A DNA stretch of 37,730 nucleotides from a virus. The DNA lies in IMG/VR virus record IMGVR_UViG_3300024308_000317, positions 1-37,730 of that record, one strand, 5' to 3'. The stretch's first letter is position 1. Each line of letters starts with the position of its first letter. Of this stretch, positions 15,773 to 24,089 are shown piece after piece. Under the pieces are notes generated by a model. That model worked only from the letters and a program-made list of their open reading frames with translations. It ran no database searches and was not told where the DNA came from. Both the position numbers and the translations under genes were made by a program.

Positions 15773-16105
15773 TCATACCCCCAGGCTGACGCGGTGCGGC
15801 CAGAGCAGGTTGCGGATGGTGGGCGTCTCGACGAAGGAGGCGCCCACGATGGAGCCCTCCCGGTTGCTGGCCAAGTCGGCGGCCATCATCAGGATCGCGG
15901 CCCGAACCGAGTAGGGAACATCGGCGTACACCGGCCCACCTGTATCGGGCTGCTCGGGGGTAAGCCATGGAATCGGTCGATTGAGGAAGTCGCTGGCGGC
16001 TTCCGTGGCGGCCGCCAGCTTCTCCTGCAGGTCGTCGTCTTCATGGCTGTGTCGGATCTTCATGTGGCGCTTGAGGTCTTCAAGCGTGGGAGCTGATACA
16101 GCCAT
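15773..16105 (-). CDS. Head-tail connector, gp6-like
   Basis: 110 aa, mostly helical: TLEDLKRHMKIRHSHEDDDLQEKLAAATEAASDFL-type start (a short helix-turn with acidic loop, broken here in description), then PYSVRAAILMMAADLASNRE. This is the classic pattern of HK97 gp6 / phage gp6-like adaptor proteins, which form a ring under the portal. Located right after the capsid region, as expected. Confidence 0.85.
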   Translation of the reverse strand: MAVSAPTLEDLKRHMKIRHSHEDDDLQEKLAAATEAASDFLNRPIPWLTPEQPDTGGPVYADVPYSVRAAILMMAADLASNREGSIVGASFVETPTIRNLLWPHRVSLGV

Positions 16106-16114
16106 GCGACCTCC

Positions 16115-16318
16115 TTACTTGTTGGCCGGCGCCTGGCCCTTCTTGTTCTCAGGCTTGGCGGCGGCCTTCTTCTTGGTGACCTCGGGGTCCTCGACCAGGT
16201 CGTTTTCCTTCAGGTCGTTGTAGCGGTCGCGGGTTACCTCGATCTCGGTACCGCGCTTGACGTAGGTGCCTTCGTTGAGGAAGCCCTTGAGGGTCGTGAC
16301 TTTGATCTTCTCGGTCAT
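16115..16318 (-). CDS. Small basic head-region protein, unknown
   Basis: 67 aa from the ATG at 16318; an in-frame ATG 12 bases earlier is equally possible. The N-terminal half is beta-like (KVTTLKGFLNEGTYVKRGTEIEV), the C-terminus a Lys/Ala/Pro-rich tail. It sits between capsid and connector genes. Small proteins in this slot are frequent in HK97-like phages, but I cannot name the family. Confidence 0.55.
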   Translation of the reverse strand: MTEKIKVTTLKGFLNEGTYVKRGTEIEVTRDRYNDLKENDLVEDPEVTKKKAAAKPENKKGQAPANK

Positions 16319-16371
16319 GCGATGCCGCACCCGGTTTCCCGGGTGCGCTCCAGGTGATGGCGGTTGAGCCC

Positions 16372-17622
16372 TTACGGGGTGAACTCGCCGTGAACAAAGG
16401 ACTCCGGACGGTAGACCGCCAGGGCGATGCGCTCTTCAGCGCGGATGGTCACCATGTTCTTGGTGAAGTTGTCCGCGTCTTCGGTGGAGACCTCGACCGC
16501 TGCGTCTTCACGGTCGAAGATCTGGGCGGCGATGTTGAACGCGCCCACCAGGAACTCGCCTTCCGGCACAGCGTTGGAGTCCACCACCGGCAGACGCCAC
16601 ATGCGCGGCTGGCCGCCGTCCTGGACGTTCACCCAGATGTATTGGCCGGTGCTGTCTTTCTCCAGCTCCATGTCGGCCCAGTCCACCGGGTTCAGCGCGA
16701 TGGCGCTGGCACGGTACTCGGCGATGCGGACCTGCAGGATGGCGCGGCGCAGGGTGTCGATCTTGGTGTCACCGGACTTGCGCAGGGCGTTGTTGAAGGC
16801 GGTGGCCTGGGGGATCAGGCCGAGCAGGTTCTGGCCGGTGCCATCGCCGGCGAGCACCTGGTTCTCCTCGACGTACTTCAGGCCGTAGATGGCGCGGCCG
16901 TCGATGTAGCTCTGCAGCAGCGGGATGTCGGCCAGCACCTGCTTGGAGGCGCGGAACCAATGGGCGATGGTCTTCACCGTGGTGGTCTTCAGCTCGAAGC
17001 TGAGGTCCGACTGGGGCTTGGCAGCGCCCTCGGCGACGGCGGCGGCCATCTTCTGGTAGCCCGATTCGCGCACGTACTCGATGGAGTTCGAGGCGGTGCG
17101 GCCGGGCATGATCAGGTCGCGCACCATGAACTGGCGGTCAGGCGCGGTGATGATGCCGGCCTGGCGGTCAGGCTGGATGGCGACGCCCACGCCACCGGTG
17201 CCGGTGGTGGCGCTGGTGATGTTGGTGACGGCCTTGACGCGCATGCGGGTGGTGCCGCGCTGGTTGTCGGACATGGACTTGAAGCCGTCCAGCTCGCAGA
17301 ACTGCTCGCCCAGGGACTTGGCGCCGGCCGGGTCGTTGGCGCTGAAGCGGCGGGCCAGCTTCTGCTCGACCTCCTGCAGGCGGTCCTGCAGGGCCAAGCC
17401 GGACTTGGACAGGCCCTCGAGCATGGTCTTGGTCTCGTCCAGGATCTTGCCGTGGTCCTTGATCTCCTGGCTCGCCTTCTCGGCGAAGGCCTTGATCTCG
17501 CCGTCACGCTTGCTCAGGGCGTCCATGACGTCCTTCAGCTCCAGTTGATCGTCGGCGCGGTTCTTGCGCTCCATGCGGCTTTGCTCGCGGCGAGCTTCGT
17601 TGCTCAGTGCATTGATGGTCAT
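16372..17622 (-). CDS. HK97-family major capsid protein
   Basis: 416 aa. The N-terminal ~100 residues are a charged coiled coil (RMERKNRADDQLELKDVMDA ... QDRLQEVEQKLARRF), the delta/scaffold domain removed by the prohead protease in HK97. The core carries typical HK97-fold segments (an AGIITAPDRQFMVRDLIMPG-like N-arm region, SNSIEYVRESG, VLAGDGTGQNLLGLIPQA, and a C-terminal RIALAVYRPESFVHGEF). It directly follows the protease gene, fixing the head type as HK97. Confidence 0.95.
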   Translation of the reverse strand: MTINALSNEARREQSRMERKNRADDQLELKDVMDALSKRDGEIKAFAEKASQEIKDHGKILDETKTMLEGLSKSGLALQDRLQEVEQKLARRFSANDPAGAKSLGEQFCELDGFKSMSDNQRGTTRMRVKAVTNITSATTGTGGVGVAIQPDRQAGIITAPDRQFMVRDLIMPGRTASNSIEYVRESGYQKMAAAVAEGAAKPQSDLSFELKTTTVKTIAHWFRASKQVLADIPLLQSYIDGRAIYGLKYVEENQVLAGDGTGQNLLGLIPQATAFNNALRKSGDTKIDTLRRAILQVRIAEYRASAIALNPVDWADMELEKDSTGQYIWVNVQDGGQPRMWRLPVVDSNAVPEGEFLVGAFNIAAQIFDREDAAVEVSTEDADNFTKNMVTIRAEERIALAVYRPESFVHGEFTP

Positions 17623-17633
17623 GAGGGGTGTCC

Positions 17634-18326
17634 TTAGAAAGTCGGGAGTTGCAGGGAGGTGAGGTGCTGGATCAGCTCCTTCGCCTCGATGGGGTCCGCC
17701 AGGTCGCCCTCGGACTCGCTCCGGAGCAAATGCTTCAGGCCACGGTTGGCGATCACCGCTGCCTGGGTTTTCGAAAAGCCTGCCTCGCGCAGGAGCTGCT
17801 CGAATTCGGGGAGGCTCGGGAGGGAGCCGTGGGCCAGCTTGGACTTGATGGTGTCCACGCGGGCGTCGTCGTTGGCCGGGAAGGTGACCAGGCTGATCTC
17901 GACCAGATCCAGCTTGGTCAGGGTGCGGATGCCGGTCTTCTCGTCCCGGCTCGACTCGCGTACGTAATAGCCGATGGACAGGCCTGACACGGCGCCGGCC
18001 TTCATCAGGGCATGGGCTTCGACAGCCCGGGGCACGCCGTCGAGGATGAGCTGGCCGTCACCGAACAGGCCGCGCTCGTCCTCCTGCAGGTTCTTCCATA
18101 CCCCGACGGGCTGGTCGCTGCGGTGCTGCCAGAGCACCGGGACGGGGCGGCCCTTGGCGGCGATCTCGCGCAGGCTGTCGGTGAAGGCGCCAGGCGCCAC
18201 CACTTCCAGGTAGGAGTCGACGGTGCCGAAGACGGAGCCGTAGCCAGAAAAAAGGCCGTCATCGCTGACGGCCTTCACATGCAGATCGAAGTCCCTGATC
18301 TTCAGGGCGGCGGATTTCCGGTTCAT
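17634..18326 (-). CDS. HK97-family prohead protease
   Basis: 230 aa. Contains the FSGYGSVFGTVDSYLEVVAP strand region near residues 26-45, the catalytic-His motif WQHRSDQPVG (His68), and the nucleophile motif GAVSGLSIGY (Ser117) with a downstream acidic LVEISLVTFPAN segment. These define the phage HK97 prohead protease (caudoviral U35 family). Overlaps portal by ATGA and precedes the capsid gene. It cleaves the capsid delta domain during head maturation. Confidence 0.95.
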   Translation of the reverse strand: MNRKSAALKIRDFDLHVKAVSDDGLFSGYGSVFGTVDSYLEVVAPGAFTDSLREIAAKGRPVPVLWQHRSDQPVGVWKNLQEDERGLFGDGQLILDGVPRAVEAHALMKAGAVSGLSIGYYVRESSRDEKTGIRTLTKLDLVEISLVTFPANDDARVDTIKSKLAHGSLPSLPEFEQLLREAGFSKTQAAVIANRGLKHLLRSESEGDLADPIEAKELIQHLTSLQLPTF

Positions 18327-19660
18327 TCGGTTCTCCCCGGTTGGTAGTCGTTGTTCAGCCAGGCCGACAGAACGTCGCGCGCCTTCTGGCTGCTGGTGTC
18401 TTGGCCGAGCATGTCGATGGGCAGCATGTTGGACTGCACGGTGAGCACGCCTGCGTTGCCTCCCATGGGCGGCAGGTCCTCCTTGGCCCGGCAGTCGTCC
18501 CGGGTGTAGATGCCGTTCTGGGTCATGGCCGAGTAGAAGGCTGCCCGCGCGGCGCTGTCGGCGCGCAGCAGGCCCTCGGGGTTGTACTTGGCATAGAAGT
18601 AGCGGCGCTCATCCGGCCGCAGGAGGCGCCGGTTGATGCTCTGCTCGATGCGCTTCATCCACGGCAGGAGGGTGAAGGCGATGAAGCCGATCATCTGCTG
18701 CTCGATACCCGAGCCCCAGCTGGTGGACTTCTCGGTATGGCCCACCATCCATGGCGGCACCCGGAACCAGCGGCAGATCTCCTCGACGTTGAAGGAGCGG
18801 GTCTGCAGCATCTGCGCATCCTCGGGCGTCATGGATACCTGCTGGTACTTCATGCCGGCTTCCAGAACCATGGTCTTGCCGGCGTTGACGGCGCCGGTGA
18901 ACTGGGCGGCCATGTCGGCCTTGAGGTCCTTGCGCTGCTCGGGCTTGAGGATCTGGTCCGTCGACAGCACCCCGCCCAGCTTCATGCCGTTGGCGAACAT
19001 CTTGCTGGCCGCTTCGTCGGCCGCCATGGCTGCCCCGAAGATGTGGCGCCCCTTGGCGATGGGGCTGATTCCATAAAGCGGGTTGGTGCCGAAGGCCCGG
19101 GTGTGCATCAGCGTCTCGTCGGTGAACGTGCGCGGCTGTCCGTCCCAGTCGGTGTAGGTGTACTCGATGCGGCCATCGGCCAATCGCTTCGGGGTGCCCA
19201 TGCGCTGGGGCAGCATGAACTCCAGGCTGACCAGGTCGCTGCCGGAGCGGATCGGCTCGTTGAAGTTGTTGCCCTGGAGCAGCAGGCTGGCCAGCACGTT
19301 CTCCCAGAACTCGACTGGGGTCTGGTCTGCGTTGGGCTGCTGGCTGATGACGTGGTGCACGGGGTGCAGGCTGGCGACCACCGGCGCGCCGTTCTTGCGC
19401 TCGTACAGGGCGATGGGCAGCGTGGCGATGGTCTCCGAAATCAGCCGCACGCAGGCCCAGGCCGTCGACAGTTGCAGCGTCGAGTCGACGCTGACCATCT
19501 GCCCTGACGCGGAGTCGGCGCCGTAGAAGCCCGACCAGAACCTGCCATCGGCCAGTTTGATGGTCTGCCCCAGCCAGTTGCCCAGCGTGGACTTGACCAG
19601 CCCCGGCTCGGCCGACTTGACCATGGCCTGCCCCAGCACCTGGGTGAGGGACTTATGCAT
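18323..19660 (-). CDS. HK97-family portal protein
   Basis: 445 aa. Contains STAWACVRLISETIATLPI at about residues 64-82, PNADQTPVEFWENVLASLLLQGN, and the signature EEICRWFRVPPWMVG followed by IEQQMIGFIAFTLLPWMKRI, all characteristic of phage_portal proteins. It forms the dodecameric head vertex through which DNA passes. The start ATG lies inside the end of the small membrane gene, so translation is probably coupled. Confidence 0.95.
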   Translation of the reverse strand: MHKSLTQVLGQAMVKSAEPGLVKSTLGNWLGQTIKLADGRFWSGFYGADSASGQMVSVDSTLQLSTAWACVRLISETIATLPIALYERKNGAPVVASLHPVHHVISQQPNADQTPVEFWENVLASLLLQGNNFNEPIRSGSDLVSLEFMLPQRMGTPKRLADGRIEYTYTDWDGQPRTFTDETLMHTRAFGTNPLYGISPIAKGRHIFGAAMAADEAASKMFANGMKLGGVLSTDQILKPEQRKDLKADMAAQFTGAVNAGKTMVLEAGMKYQQVSMTPEDAQMLQTRSFNVEEICRWFRVPPWMVGHTEKSTSWGSGIEQQMIGFIAFTLLPWMKRIEQSINRRLLRPDERRYFYAKYNPEGLLRADSAARAAFYSAMTQNGIYTRDDCRAKEDLPPMGGNAGVLTVQSNMLPIDMLGQDTSSQKARDVLSAWLNNDYQPGRTE

Positions 19661-19817
19661 GGGTCAGCCCCTTCCGGATGAAGCCGGCTACCGCGAAGCA
19701 GCTGGCGCCACCGGCCAGCAGGGCCCAGCCCAGGCCGGCCAGGACGTAGACGCCGGCGCAGCTCAGGCCCAGCCCGGCGAGCGATGCCACCAGGAAGATG
19801 ATGAGTCCGTTGTTCAT
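19653..19817 (-). CDS. Small two-TM membrane protein between terminase and portal
   Basis: 54 aa, read directly from the - strand: ATG at 19817, TAA at 19655-19653. Sequence begins MNNGLIIFLVASLAG and ends GFIRKGLTHA. Two hydrophobic segments (about 4-30 and 31-46). It begins only 3 bp after the terminase stop and overlaps the portal start by 8 bp, which supports it as a real gene. Small membrane proteins in this slot are seen in some HK97-like phages. Function unknown. Confidence 0.65.
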   Translation of the reverse strand: MNNGLIIFLVASLAGLGLSCAGVYVLAGLGWALLAGGASCFAVAGFIRKGLTHA

Positions 19818-19820
19818 GGG

Positions 19821-21584
19821 CTATCCAATGATGATGGGGTTGGAAAGGAAGTCATCGAGGTCTTCGCTGTCGTCCTCGATCTCGGCCCGGGAGGCGCCGA
19901 TGGCCATCAACAGGGCGGCCATGTCGTCAATCTTGTCGGGTGACTTCTTCTTGTCGGGTGCCATGTTCAGGTTGTCGTCACGGCGCGCCATGAAGTTGGA
20001 GGCGCACCAGGTCAGGACGACGTCGTCGCCGTGGGCCAGGCGGCCGCTAATGTAGGCCGCCTCCAGCAGCTGCATGGTCGGGTGGTAGGACTTGGTGCCC
20101 TGGATGAACTCAAGCATCGGGATGTCCCGCGCCACCAGGCGGTTGACCAGGTCACTGGCGTTCCACCTGTCGTAGGCAATCAGCTTGATGTCGAACAGCT
20201 CCCAGAGCTCCACCAGGTCCGCTTCGATCACTGCATAGTCGGCCACGTCCCCGGGCGTCATCTTCAGGGCGCCGGTCTCGACCCAGCCGGCATAGGGCAC
20301 GGTGCCACGCTCGGTGCGCTGCTGGACGGCACCTTCCGGCACCCACCGCCAGCCGGCCGTGTACAGCACCCCGTCGACATCCCAGACCAGCCGGAACGAA
20401 CAGAAGTCGGTTGTGCTGGCCAGGTCCAGGCCGCCGTAGCAGGGGTATTGCCGGAGCCACTCCAGATCCACGGCGCCGTTGCATCGGGCCCACTTGCGCA
20501 GGTCGATCCAGCCCGAGGCCGTGGCCGACGGCCGGTTGAGCCGCTTGATGCGGAACTCCGCCAGCTTGGACGGCATCTGCTTCGCTTCGACGGCCTCCTT
20601 CCGGATAGCTGCCAGCAGGTGGCGGTTGCCATCCATCAGCGGGTTGGCCTTGATCCAGACCGATTCGTCGAACTCCGAATCGGCCTTGATGCCGAGCGAC
20701 TTGTTCTCTTCGTCGACGGCGTAGAAGACCACCAGGAAGTGGTCGGCGTCGTGGCCGAAGACGCCGGCCAGCAGGCGCTTGGCGAATTGCCGCATCTCGC
20801 CCCACGGGCCGGGGTTGGTGTAACCCTCGGTGGTGGTGTACAGCCAGAGCGGGTTGCCCCGGGCGCCCGCTGCCGAAGTCAGTACGTTGAGCAGGTCGGC
20901 GGTCTTGTGGGCGTGGATCTCGTCGAGGCCGACGTGGGACGGGTTGAGGCCGTCCTGGGTTGAGGCCTTCGCGTGGATCGGCTTGAAGCTGGCACCGGTT
21001 TCGTACCGACTGATGGCCTTCGCCCAGCACTGCAGGCCGTAGGCTTCGCGCAGGTCGGGCGTCTTCTCGATCATCCGCTTGGCGACGTTGAAGATGATGC
21101 TGGCCTGGGGGAAGGTCGTAGCTGCGCTGATGACCTGAGCACCTTCCTCGGGCTCGCAACACAGGCAGTAGTTGAGGATCGCGGCGGAGAGCGTGCTCTT
21201 CGCGTTCTTCCGGGCCACTGCGAACAGGGCCGAGGTGTACCGGCGCGGGTAGAACAGGCCGTCGCTTCCCCAGTCGTCTACCTCGATGGGCTCCTTCTTG
21301 CGGAAGCCGAACAGCTGGACCACGAAAAAGACGTGGGACTCGTGCATGACGATGTCCGGCGTCGCCCATTTGCCTTCGACGTGGGGCAGCTTCTCGATGA
21401 AGTCGCAGGCATCACAAGCATGCCACTCGTCGAAGAAGAAGTGGCAGCGCTTCTGCTTGGCGCGCTTGAGGTCATCAAGAAACCGCTTGGCCGCCTGGCG
21501 AATCAGGAGGCCGTGCTTCTTGCGCTTCCGGTCGGCAACCGCGGCCTTCGCGTAGCTGATCGCGATGCCGACATAGTCACGCAC
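19821..21584 (-). CDS. Terminase large subunit
   Basis: 587 aa. ATPase Walker A-like motif ARKNAKS (residues 124-130), Walker B HVGLDEIH (217-224) and motif III TTTEG (250-254), followed by a nuclease domain with a YGGLDLASTTDF segment. This is the Terminase_1 type found with HK97-like heads. It is the packaging motor and cos-cleaving nuclease. It overlaps the small subunit gene by 8 bp. Confidence 0.95.
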   Translation of the reverse strand: MRDYVGIAISYAKAAVADRKRKKHGLLIRQAAKRFLDDLKRAKQKRCHFFFDEWHACDACDFIEKLPHVEGKWATPDIVMHESHVFFVVQLFGFRKKEPIEVDDWGSDGLFYPRRYTSALFAVARKNAKSTLSAAILNYCLCCEPEEGAQVISAATTFPQASIIFNVAKRMIEKTPDLREAYGLQCWAKAISRYETGASFKPIHAKASTQDGLNPSHVGLDEIHAHKTADLLNVLTSAAGARGNPLWLYTTTEGYTNPGPWGEMRQFAKRLLAGVFGHDADHFLVVFYAVDEENKSLGIKADSEFDESVWIKANPLMDGNRHLLAAIRKEAVEAKQMPSKLAEFRIKRLNRPSATASGWIDLRKWARCNGAVDLEWLRQYPCYGGLDLASTTDFCSFRLVWDVDGVLYTAGWRWVPEGAVQQRTERGTVPYAGWVETGALKMTPGDVADYAVIEADLVELWELFDIKLIAYDRWNASDLVNRLVARDIPMLEFIQGTKSYHPTMQLLEAAYISGRLAHGDDVVLTWCASNFMARRDDNLNMAPDKKKSPDKIDDMAALLMAIGASRAEIEDDSEDLDDFLSNPIIIG

Positions 21585-21987
21585 CCTTCCTCCCGTTGTT
21601 GGCGAACTTGTTGCCAGCCTTCTTCTCGCCGCCGGCCGCGACCTTGCGGCGGCTGGCCGGCGTCATGCCGAACTCAGACCACAGCGCCTTCATGGCCATG
21701 TCTTCCGCAGCGGTGATGTCCATGCCCGCCTTCTGCTTCGCGACCGCGCGCTGCCAGGCGTAGCACAGCTGCTGCAGCGCATAGAGGTCGACGACCTGCA
21801 GCACCTTGGCGGCGACCAGTTGCGGGCCCAGGTCGTTCCACATGGCCGCGCCGTCGACGTTCAGGTGCTGGGGCGCCGGCGGGAATTGCTCGACCAGATC
21901 GAACTCGGGTGCATCCGGCACCTCGCGATCCGGGCGATCAGTGCCCGCCAGGACTTTGAGATGCGGAGGCGTTGCCTTCCGTCCCAT
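21577..21987 (-). CDS. Terminase small subunit, P27 family
   Basis: 136 aa from the ATG at 21987 (an upstream in-frame ATG exists 21 bases earlier). Begins MGRKATPPHLKVLAGTDRPD, typical of the P27 small-terminase family, followed by a helical core (NVDGAAMWNDLGPQL ... VVDLYALQQLCYAWQRA) and a basic tail. It recognises the packaging site and recruits the large subunit. It is placed directly after a non-coding gap likely to hold cos. Confidence 0.9.
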   Translation of the reverse strand: MGRKATPPHLKVLAGTDRPDREVPDAPEFDLVEQFPPAPQHLNVDGAAMWNDLGPQLVAAKVLQVVDLYALQQLCYAWQRAVAKQKAGMDITAAEDMAMKALWSEFGMTPASRRKVAAGGEKKAGNKFANNGRKGA

Positions 21988-22114
21988 AAATCGCCCTCGA
22001 ATTTTCAAAAATGAATTTTGACGGTGTGAAAATTTGGCTCCCCCCGTCGTTCGGAGGTGTCAGCCTTCTAGAGTTTTAACCCCCCCCTACCCCCTCCAAA
22101 ACCTGACTTTCGGA
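21988..22114. other. Candidate cos / packaging region
   Basis: A 127-bp non-coding gap between the HNH and small terminase genes, with C8 (22080-22087) and further C runs (22090-22097) and a CCCCC run near 22040. In HK97-like phages with an HNH protein beside terminase, cos usually lies here. No cleavage site can be defined from the sequence alone. Confidence 0.4.
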
Positions 22115-22522
22115 TCAGCTCTCGGGGTCGGCACCAGATCGCCCGACCCGCTCGCCTACCTGGTTGTGGCAGGGCCAGCAGAGGGCGCGGAGGTTGTCCC
22201 AATCCAGGGCCAGCTCGGGGTGTGTGCGTACAGGCTTGATGTGGTCGGTCATCGCAGATGGGCGGACGCGCTCGACCTTGGCGCACTCCTCGCACAGGGG
22301 GTGAAGGCGCCGGTAGTAGGCGCTCAGCTTCTTCCAGCGCTCGGTCTTGTAGAACGCATCCACCTCATCGCGGCCTTCGTTGTAGCGCTGGTGGACGTCC
22401 TTTCTCTTCTCAGCCCTGCGCGCGTCGACCTTGGCCTGGTGGTCTGCACAACGGGTCTTGCCTGCTGGAGCACGACGACCACACCCAGGCTCGACGCAGA
22501 GGCGACCAGGACGAACAGGCAT
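22115..22522 (-). CDS. HNH endonuclease (packaging-associated)
   Basis: 135 aa. An N-terminal CVEPGC / CADH cluster (Cys9, Cys14, Cys26, His29), then the HNH core PLCEECAKVERVRPSAMTDH, IKPVRTHPELALDWDNLRALCWPCHNQVG (split here) with conserved DHI, N and H residues and a CEEC/CWPC zinc knuckle pair. Located next to terminase, as is HK97 gp74. Known for the family: it works with terminase in cos cleavage in phages with 3' overhangs. Confidence 0.9.
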   Translation of the reverse strand: MPVRPGRLCVEPGCGRRAPAGKTRCADHQAKVDARRAEKRKDVHQRYNEGRDEVDAFYKTERWKKLSAYYRRLHPLCEECAKVERVRPSAMTDHIKPVRTHPELALDWDNLRALCWPCHNQVGERVGRSGADPES

Positions 22523-22860
22523 CAGCCTCTCCTCCGCTCAACACCCGACCATGGCCGCTCCCAGTTCACTCGCAGGAACGCGGCGACGTTGCCCCGGGCG
22601 CGGTACAGCAGCACGGCCATCACCAGCAGCAGGCACACCAGCCAGGGCGAGACAGGCGCCACCGGCTGGCCGCACGCGCTGTACAGCACCACGCTCAGCG
22701 CATAGCAGCCAGACGAGGCGCTGAGAACCCACGCCAGCAGGGAGGCACCTGCCTTGTATTGGTGCCCGTCCGGGCGCCATAGAACGATGCGCAACGAGAT
22801 GGCCGCGCAGATCATGGCGGCCACCAGGGCCCACGGATCCACCGTCAGGATGCTAACCAT
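22522..22860 (-). CDS. Putative holin, three-TM type
   Basis: 112 aa. Three hydrophobic segments (about 7-25, 36-60, 67-87) and a basic C-terminus ending GVERRRG. It overlaps the upstream holin-like gene by 8 bp and the HNH gene by one base. Size and topology match small phage holins of the 3-TM type (Phage_holin_3 group). A pair of holin-like genes may be holin plus antiholin; which is which cannot be told. Confidence 0.65.
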   Translation of the reverse strand: MVSILTVDPWALVAAMICAAISLRIVLWRPDGHQYKAGASLLAWVLSASSGCYALSVVLYSACGQPVAPVSPWLVCLLLVMAVLLYRARGNVAAFLRVNWERPWSGVERRRG

Positions 22861-23245
22861 TGCCGTTTCCTCCAGAGCCAGGACGAACCCAGCTCATCAC
22901 CGCGCGCAGCCAGGCCGGGGGCTGGCCACCGCGCACCCAGTCCGCAACGCTGATCAGAGCGGCGACGATGAGCGCGCCCGAGATGAGAGCAGGCAGGCCG
23001 CTATAGGTCGAATACCCACGGCCTACCACCTCGACGGCCACTTGGTAGCCACCGATCCACGACACGAACAGATAGGCCAGGCGGGCCCAGACGGTCAGGT
23101 CCCTGGCCCAGGCCACGAAGAAGAGGGCGCCGGCTACTCCGCCGATCACCGCATTGAGGTCTACGCCCGGGACCAGGCTGGCAGCCGTGATGCCCAGGGC
23201 GGTCGGTGCTGCTACTGCGAGGGCAGCGCTGCTGGGCTCGGCCAT
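22853..23245 (-). CDS. Putative holin
   Basis: 130 aa from the ATG at 23245, preceded by ACGGAG. About three hydrophobic segments (9-26, 33-60 and 80-102) and a Gly/Arg-rich C-terminal tail. It is the first gene of the late operon. Holin-like topology and size are seen; exact class is not. It lies far from the endolysin/spanin genes but in the same transcription unit. Confidence 0.65.
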   Translation of the reverse strand: MAEPSSAALAVAAPTALGITAASLVPGVDLNAVIGGVAGALFFVAWARDLTVWARLAYLFVSWIGGYQVAVEVVGRGYSTYSGLPALISGALIVAALISVADWVRGGQPPAWLRAVMSWVRPGSGGNGNG

Positions 23246-23333
23246 TTTGAAACTCCGTTGTGTTGTATGAGGCGAATGTGGTTGAGAGCACCAGAAGACT
23301 GTGCGGGAACTCTCACGACGCAATTTGCTCGCG

Positions 23334-23362
23334 TTGGCGGCTTCGGCCTGGTTGGCTAGGCT
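23334..23362 (+). promoter_or_regulatory. Candidate promoter for the tandem + strand genes
   Basis: TTGGCG (23334-23339), 17-bp spacer, TAGGCT (23357-23362), 35 bp before the TTG start at 23398. The match to sigma-70 consensus is moderate only. A similar GGCT...TAGCAT block occurs before the second gene (-10-like at 23723-23728). Confidence 0.35.
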
Positions 23363-23397
23363 CAGGAAAGGATCGAAATCAGTTAGGGACTGAAGAG

Positions 23398-23679
23398 TTG
23401 AACTACCTGCACACCGGCGAGGCAGCCATCACCCTTGGAGATCAAGAGCTCATTCTTCAAATGAACCCAGAGGAAGCTATGAATGCGACGATCCAGATGG
23501 CTCAGGATAGTAGCGGGCTCATTGACGTGACCTACGTGGGCCGGGTCCGCATTGAGCCGAACATTGCCCTCGCCATAGTGCAACTACCCGGCGGGAGCGT
23601 AATTCGCGGCACAGTTGAAGAGCACGAAGAGTTACCTGAAGGCGGTTGGTTCAGGTTCAGGCCCCAGGTTATCGGCTGA
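23398..23679 (+). CDS. Small moron protein A, paralogue of its neighbour; TTG start
   Basis: 93 aa if started at TTG 23398. The start is chosen because its product (M)NYLHTGEAAITL aligns residue by residue with the start of the next gene (MSTIFEGEASISL), and GAAGAG lies just upstream. Shared blocks with the neighbour are SGLIDV-Y-G in the middle and GGWF near the end. Short, strand-rich, no TM and no cysteine. It lies on the strand opposite to the phage early and late genes, between the two transcription units. Unknown function. Confidence 0.65.
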   Translation: MNYLHTGEAAITLGDQELILQMNPEEAMNATIQMAQDSSGLIDVTYVGRVRIEPNIALAIVQLPGGSVIRGTVEEHEELPEGGWFRFRPQVIG

Positions 23680-23762
23680 CTAATGGCCGCCATGGTGGCT
23701 ATTCGCTGGCAAGCCTCTCAGCTAGCATCAACGATGCATGTCTGCTGTCGCCGGGAGGCGGG

Positions 23763-24047
23763 ATGTCTACAATTTTTGAAGGAGAGGCCAGTATCAGCCT
23801 CTGCGCTTGCTATCCAGGCCATGAGCCCATCGAACAGCGAACCGGTAGCATCCGGGTTCTGGTTTGTAGGCACGGCTCCGGCCTGATTGATGTGCGGTAC
23901 TACGGAGCCCTTTCAACCGTGCATGGCGCCAACATCGTCAGGGTTGAAATAGAGAGCGGGATTACCTTCGAAGGTCGTTTGGAACAGTTCGCGATCAACG
24001 CTACCGGGGGATGGTTCAGTTTGATTGCTGAGCAATTCGGTAAATAA
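23763..24047 (+). CDS. Small moron protein B, paralogue of its neighbour
   Basis: 94 aa from ATG 23763, preceded by GGGAGG. It shares GEA-I-L at the N-terminus, SGLIDV-Y-G in the middle and GGWF near the C-terminus with the preceding gene, so the two are a diverged tandem duplication. It has three cysteines that the first copy lacks. It ends at a bidirectional terminator (24046-24073). Unknown function; probably expressed from the lysogen, as are other morons. Confidence 0.7.
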   Translation: MSTIFEGEASISLCACYPGHEPIEQRTGSIRVLVCRHGSGLIDVRYYGALSTVHGANIVRVEIESGITFEGRLEQFAINATGGWFSLIAEQFGK

Positions 24048-24073
24048 AAAGCCCAGCTTTAGCTGGGCTTTTT
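24046..24073. terminator. Bidirectional rho-independent terminator
   Basis: AAAAAGCCCAGCT, 2-nt loop, AGCTGGGCTTTTT. It separates the convergent + strand moron pair from the - strand FxLYD gene and has T runs in both directions. Confidence 0.9.
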
Positions 24074-24089
24074 AGCTGCGGGTAACGGA

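Noticed and set aside
16354-17637. Open + strand frame of 427 codons over the capsid gene
   Set aside because: The - strand frame is an unmistakable HK97 capsid protein. The + frame is a Gly/Leu/Val/His-rich shadow.
23646-23762. N-terminal extension of the second moron gene from 23646
   Set aside because: The extension overlaps the end of the first paralogue. The ATG at 23763 has a good SD and aligns with the start of the paralogue.
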